Source of the DNA: an uncultured Prevotella sp.
GTDB lineage: Bacteria > Bacteroidota > Bacteroidia > Bacteroidales > Bacteroidaceae
Assembly (NCBI GenBank): GCA_900554835.1
Contig: USJD01000159.1
Location: 1 to 8,444, forward strand
Direction of reading: 5' to 3'
DNA: 8,444 bases
Position numbers and translations under genes: made by a program. The notes beneath the pieces are model-generated. The model was given only the letters and a program-made list of their open reading frames with translations. It searched no databases and had not been told where the DNA came from. Positions 6,628 through 8,444 of the stretch are shown here, piece after piece. Position 1 is the stretch's first letter, and each line of letters opens with the position of its first letter.

Positions 6628-6762
6628 AATGTTGAATGTTGAATGTTGACTTGGCAGGAGTTGTCCTTGCTTCTGATTGTAAGTTGAATTGCCTGTTTAC
6701 ACAAGGGCGTATGCCCAATTCAACATTTCTAATTCAACATTCAACATTTCTAATTCAACATT
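6628..6762. repeat. TTGAAT/ATTCAA direct and inverted repeat cluster between purD and the membrane protein
   Basis: The right side has two perfect tandem copies of a 21-bp unit (6721-6741 and 6742-6762) built from CAACATTTCTAATTC plus AACATT. The left side has AATGTTGAATGTTGAA (6628-6643), the exact reverse complement of 6733-6748, so a 16-bp stem can form around an 89-nt loop. Inside the loop GTTGAATTG (6683-6691) pairs perfectly with 6716-6724, and GGGC (6705-6708) can pair with GCCC (6713-6716). The cluster begins 3 bp after the purD stop, so it could act as its transcript end or as an RNA structure between the genes. There is no clean T-run of a classical terminator. It could also be an interspersed genomic repeat. 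Confidence 0.8.
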
Positions 6763-6765
6763 ATC

Positions 6766-8034
6766 TTAAAGGTCCTGACCGATATCAGAGCGGAAGTACT
6801 TGTCGGTGAATTGAATCTTCTGAGCCTCTGCGAAGCTCTTCTTCAATGCTTCCTCCTTGTCCTTGCCATAGCTGCTTACGCAGATTACTCGACCGCCGTT
6901 GGTTACCACCTGGCCGTCTTTCATGGCTGTACCGGAATGGAATACTACAGAGCCTTCTACCTGGTCGATGCCTTCGATAGGGTATCCCTTCTTGTATGCC
7001 TCTGGATAGCCGCCGCTCACGAGCATCACGCAGACTGCTGCACGCTCGTCAAACTCGATGGCTCTCTGGTCGAGGTTGCCTTCTGCTACTCCCTCAAAGA
7101 GGTCCACGATGTCGCTCTTCAGTCGGAGCATTACGCTCTCGGTCTCAGGGTCGCCCATACGGCAGTTGTACTCGATGACCATAGGCTCGCCCTCTACATT
7201 GATCAGACCGAAGAAGATGAAGCCCTTATAGTCGATATTCTCCTCTGCCAGACCCTCTACGGTAGGACGGATGATGCGGTCTTCCACCTTCTGCATCCAC
7301 TCCTTGGTAGCGAAAGGTACTGGGGTTACGCTGCCCATACCGCCTGTGTTCAGACCGGTATCGTGCTCGCCGATGCGCTTGTAGTCCTTAGCTTCTGGCA
7401 GAATCTTGTAGTTCTTGCCATCGGTAAGTACGAATACTGAGCACTCGATACCGCTCAGGAATTCCTCGATTACCACGCGGGCAGAAGCATTGCCGAACAT
7501 ACCTCCGAGCATCTCCTTGAACTCCTTCTTGGCCTCTTCGAGGGTAGGGAGGATGAGTACGCCCTTGCCTGCGCACAGACCGTCGGCCTTCAGTACGTAA
7601 GGAGCCTTCAGGGTCTCCAGGAATTTCAAGCCTTCCTCTACGTGCTCGCCGTCGAAGGTTTCGTATTGGGCTGTCGGGATGTTGTGGCGCTTCATAAACT
7701 GCTTGGCGAAGTCCTTGCTGCCTTCCAGTACGGCACCTGCCTTGGATGGTCCGATCACTGGGATGTTGTGGGTGCGAGGATCGTTCTTGAAGTCGTCGTA
7801 AACACCCTTTACCAATGGGTCTTCCGGACCAACGATTACCATATCGACTGCATTTTCTACTGCGAAGTTTTTGAGAGCTTCGAAGTCGTCAGCCTTGATA
7901 TCAACGTTCTCGCCGACATTCTGTGTACCGGCATTACCTGGAGCGATAAAGAGTTTCTCCACTTTCTCGCTCTGAGCGATTTTCCATGCTAAGGCGTGCT
8001 CACGGCCACCGCCTCCTAACAATAAAATTTTCAT
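6766..8034 (-). CDS. purD: Phosphoribosylamine-glycine ligase (GAR synthetase)
   Basis: A 422-aa enzyme, about the usual length for the family (E. coli PurD is 429). It joins glycine to 5-phosphoribosylamine with ATP, giving glycinamide ribonucleotide in the second step of de novo purine synthesis, in the cytoplasm. The N-domain opens with LLLGGGGREHAL (4-15). The ATP-grasp part shows VLKADGLCAGKGV (147-159), EEFLSGIECSV (190-200) and GLNTGGMGSVTPVP (227-240). The GARS signature RMGDPETES is at 292-300, with N290 and E297 as likely Mg/ATP ligands by family analogy. The C-terminal domain is complete to the TAA. The ATG at 8034 was chosen because it puts the Rossmann glycine loop directly at the N-terminus; the frame stays open upstream to 8190, but that would overlap the peptidase gene and a strong hairpin. 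No promoter was seen in the 73-bp gap, so it is probably co-transcribed with the peptidase or uses an unrecognised promoter. Confidence 0.98.
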   Translation of the reverse strand: MKILLLGGGGREHALAWKIAQSEKVEKLFIAPGNAGTQNVGENVDIKADDFEALKNFAVENAVDMVIVGPEDPLVKGVYDDFKNDPRTHNIPVIGPSKAGAVLEGSKDFAKQFMKRHNIPTAQYETFDGEHVEEGLKFLETLKAPYVLKADGLCAGKGVLILPTLEEAKKEFKEMLGGMFGNASARVVIEEFLSGIECSVFVLTDGKNYKILPEAKDYKRIGEHDTGLNTGGMGSVTPVPFATKEWMQKVEDRIIRPTVEGLAEENIDYKGFIFFGLINVEGEPMVIEYNCRMGDPETESVMLRLKSDIVDLFEGVAEGNLDQRAIEFDERAAVCVMLVSGGYPEAYKKGYPIEGIDQVEGSVVFHSGTAMKDGQVVTNGGRVICVSSYGKDKEEALKKSFAEAQKIQFTDKYFRSDIGQDL

Positions 8035-8064
8035 TTGCTGTAAGTTATTGTTTGTTATTGATGT

Positions 8065-8101
8065 AGGAGTAAACTCCTCTTTTTCGGGGGAGCTTACTCC
8101 T
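8065..8101 (-). terminator. Strong 13-bp hairpin between the S9 peptidase and purD (terminator or RNA-stabilising stem)
   Basis: The arms are 8065-8077 (AGGAGTAAACTCC) and 8089-8101 (GGAGCTTACTCCT), with an 11-nt loop. In minus-strand RNA all 13 positions pair, with one G-U wobble (8093 with 8073); in plus-strand RNA that position is a C-A mismatch, so the stem suits the minus transcript. It begins 6 nt after the peptidase stop, as a terminator would, but no U-tract follows on the minus strand. It may be a partial terminator, a 3'-end protecting structure, or an attenuator ahead of purD. Confidence 0.6.
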
Positions 8102-8107
8102 AAGTAT

Positions 8108-8444
8108 TTACTTGAGATAATCGAAGAAATAGTTGCTGATGCGCTCATGCAGGTGAGTGCTCTGGTGACCACGCATATTGTGAGGCTCACCTGGATAGAC
8201 GAAGAAGTCTGGCTGAGTGCCGGCTGCGATGCAGGCCTTCAGGAAGGTGAGACAATGCTGAGGCACCACTGTTACGTCGTTGAGACCCTGGATGATCTGC
8301 AACTTGCCTTTCAGATTCTTGGCCTGATAGAGCAGAGAGGTCTTCTTGTAGCCCTCTGGATTGGTCTGAGGAGTGTCCATATAGCGCTCGCCATACATTA
8401 CCTCGTACCAGTGCCAGTCGATGACTGGGCCACCTGCCACGCCT
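8108..8444 (-). CDS. S9 family peptidase (dipeptidyl-peptidase IV type), C-terminal part only
   Basis: The last 112 or so codons of a gene that enters from the right edge and ends at TAA (8108-8110). The frame is open to the edge. The fragment matches the end of the alpha/beta-hydrolase domain of DPP-IV-like serine peptidases: AGGPVIDWHWYEVMYGERYM followed by NPEGYKKTS, then the loop with the triad Asp in QGLNDVTV (codon 8276-8278) and the triad His in GEPHNMRG (codon 8180-8182). The nucleophile Ser (GWSYGG in the family) lies outside the window. Established: such enzymes remove X-Pro or X-Ala dipeptides from peptides, usually in the periplasm in this phylum. Signal peptide, propeller and exact subtype cannot be judged. 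purD follows after 73 bp containing the hairpin. Confidence 0.9.
   Translation of the reverse strand, partial: GVAGGPVIDWHWYEVMYGERYMDTPQTNPEGYKKTSLLYQAKNLKGKLQIIQGLNDVTVVPQHCLTFLKACIAAGTQPDFFVYPGEPHNMRGHQSTHLHERISNYFFDYLK

Noticed and set aside
6811..7440. A 209-codon plus-strand open frame opposite purD
   Set aside because: It is a mirror of the strongly conserved purD coding strand, with no family resemblance or promoter of its own.
8035..8190. A 52-residue N-terminal extension of PurD with an upstream start at 8190
   Set aside because: It overlaps the peptidase coding end in another frame, crosses the 13-bp hairpin, and precedes the canonical PurD start MKILLLGGGGREHAL; the extension has no PurD-like content.

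Overview
The window looks like a chromosomal stretch from a Bacteroidota bacterium, most likely the Prevotella/Segatella group. The evidence is the gene families (a DUF2723 membrane protein, a lineage-typical metal-binding lipoprotein, an S9 dipeptidyl-peptidase beside purD), a near absence of Shine-Dalgarno sites, a TAnnTTTG-type promoter element, moderate GC in genes and very AT-rich gaps. The genus is an inference; no rRNA or marker phylogeny was available.

All seven recognisable genes lie on the minus strand, so transcription runs from right to left. In that order they are: the C-terminal end of an S9 (DPP-IV type) peptidase, cut by the right edge; a strong 13-bp hairpin; purD (glycinamide ribonucleotide synthetase); a 155-bp gap of direct and inverted repeats; an unrecognised membrane protein of 316 aa; a triplicated 52-bp tandem repeat; a small VTT/YqaA-type membrane protein with a GTG start; a gap with nested 25/50-bp GACTTTC repeats; znuA-like and znuC-like genes (metal-binding lipoprotein and ATPase) 23 nt apart; a 325-bp AT-rich gap with no gene; and most of a large DUF2723 polytopic membrane protein, cut by the left edge.

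Only znuA-znuC is clearly a functional unit, and it lacks its membrane permease here. purD works in purine synthesis, the peptidase in peptide trimming, and the DUF2723 protein probably in glycosyl transfer at the cell envelope. No promoter was recognised for the inner genes, so some may be co-transcribed.

No defence system, mobile element, CRISPR array, tRNA or rRNA was found. The genes are ordinary. The unexplained material lies in the gaps: three of the longer ones each carry a different family of short repeats, and one repeat array encodes overlapping mini-ORFs, the last of which stops one base before the next gene's start codon.
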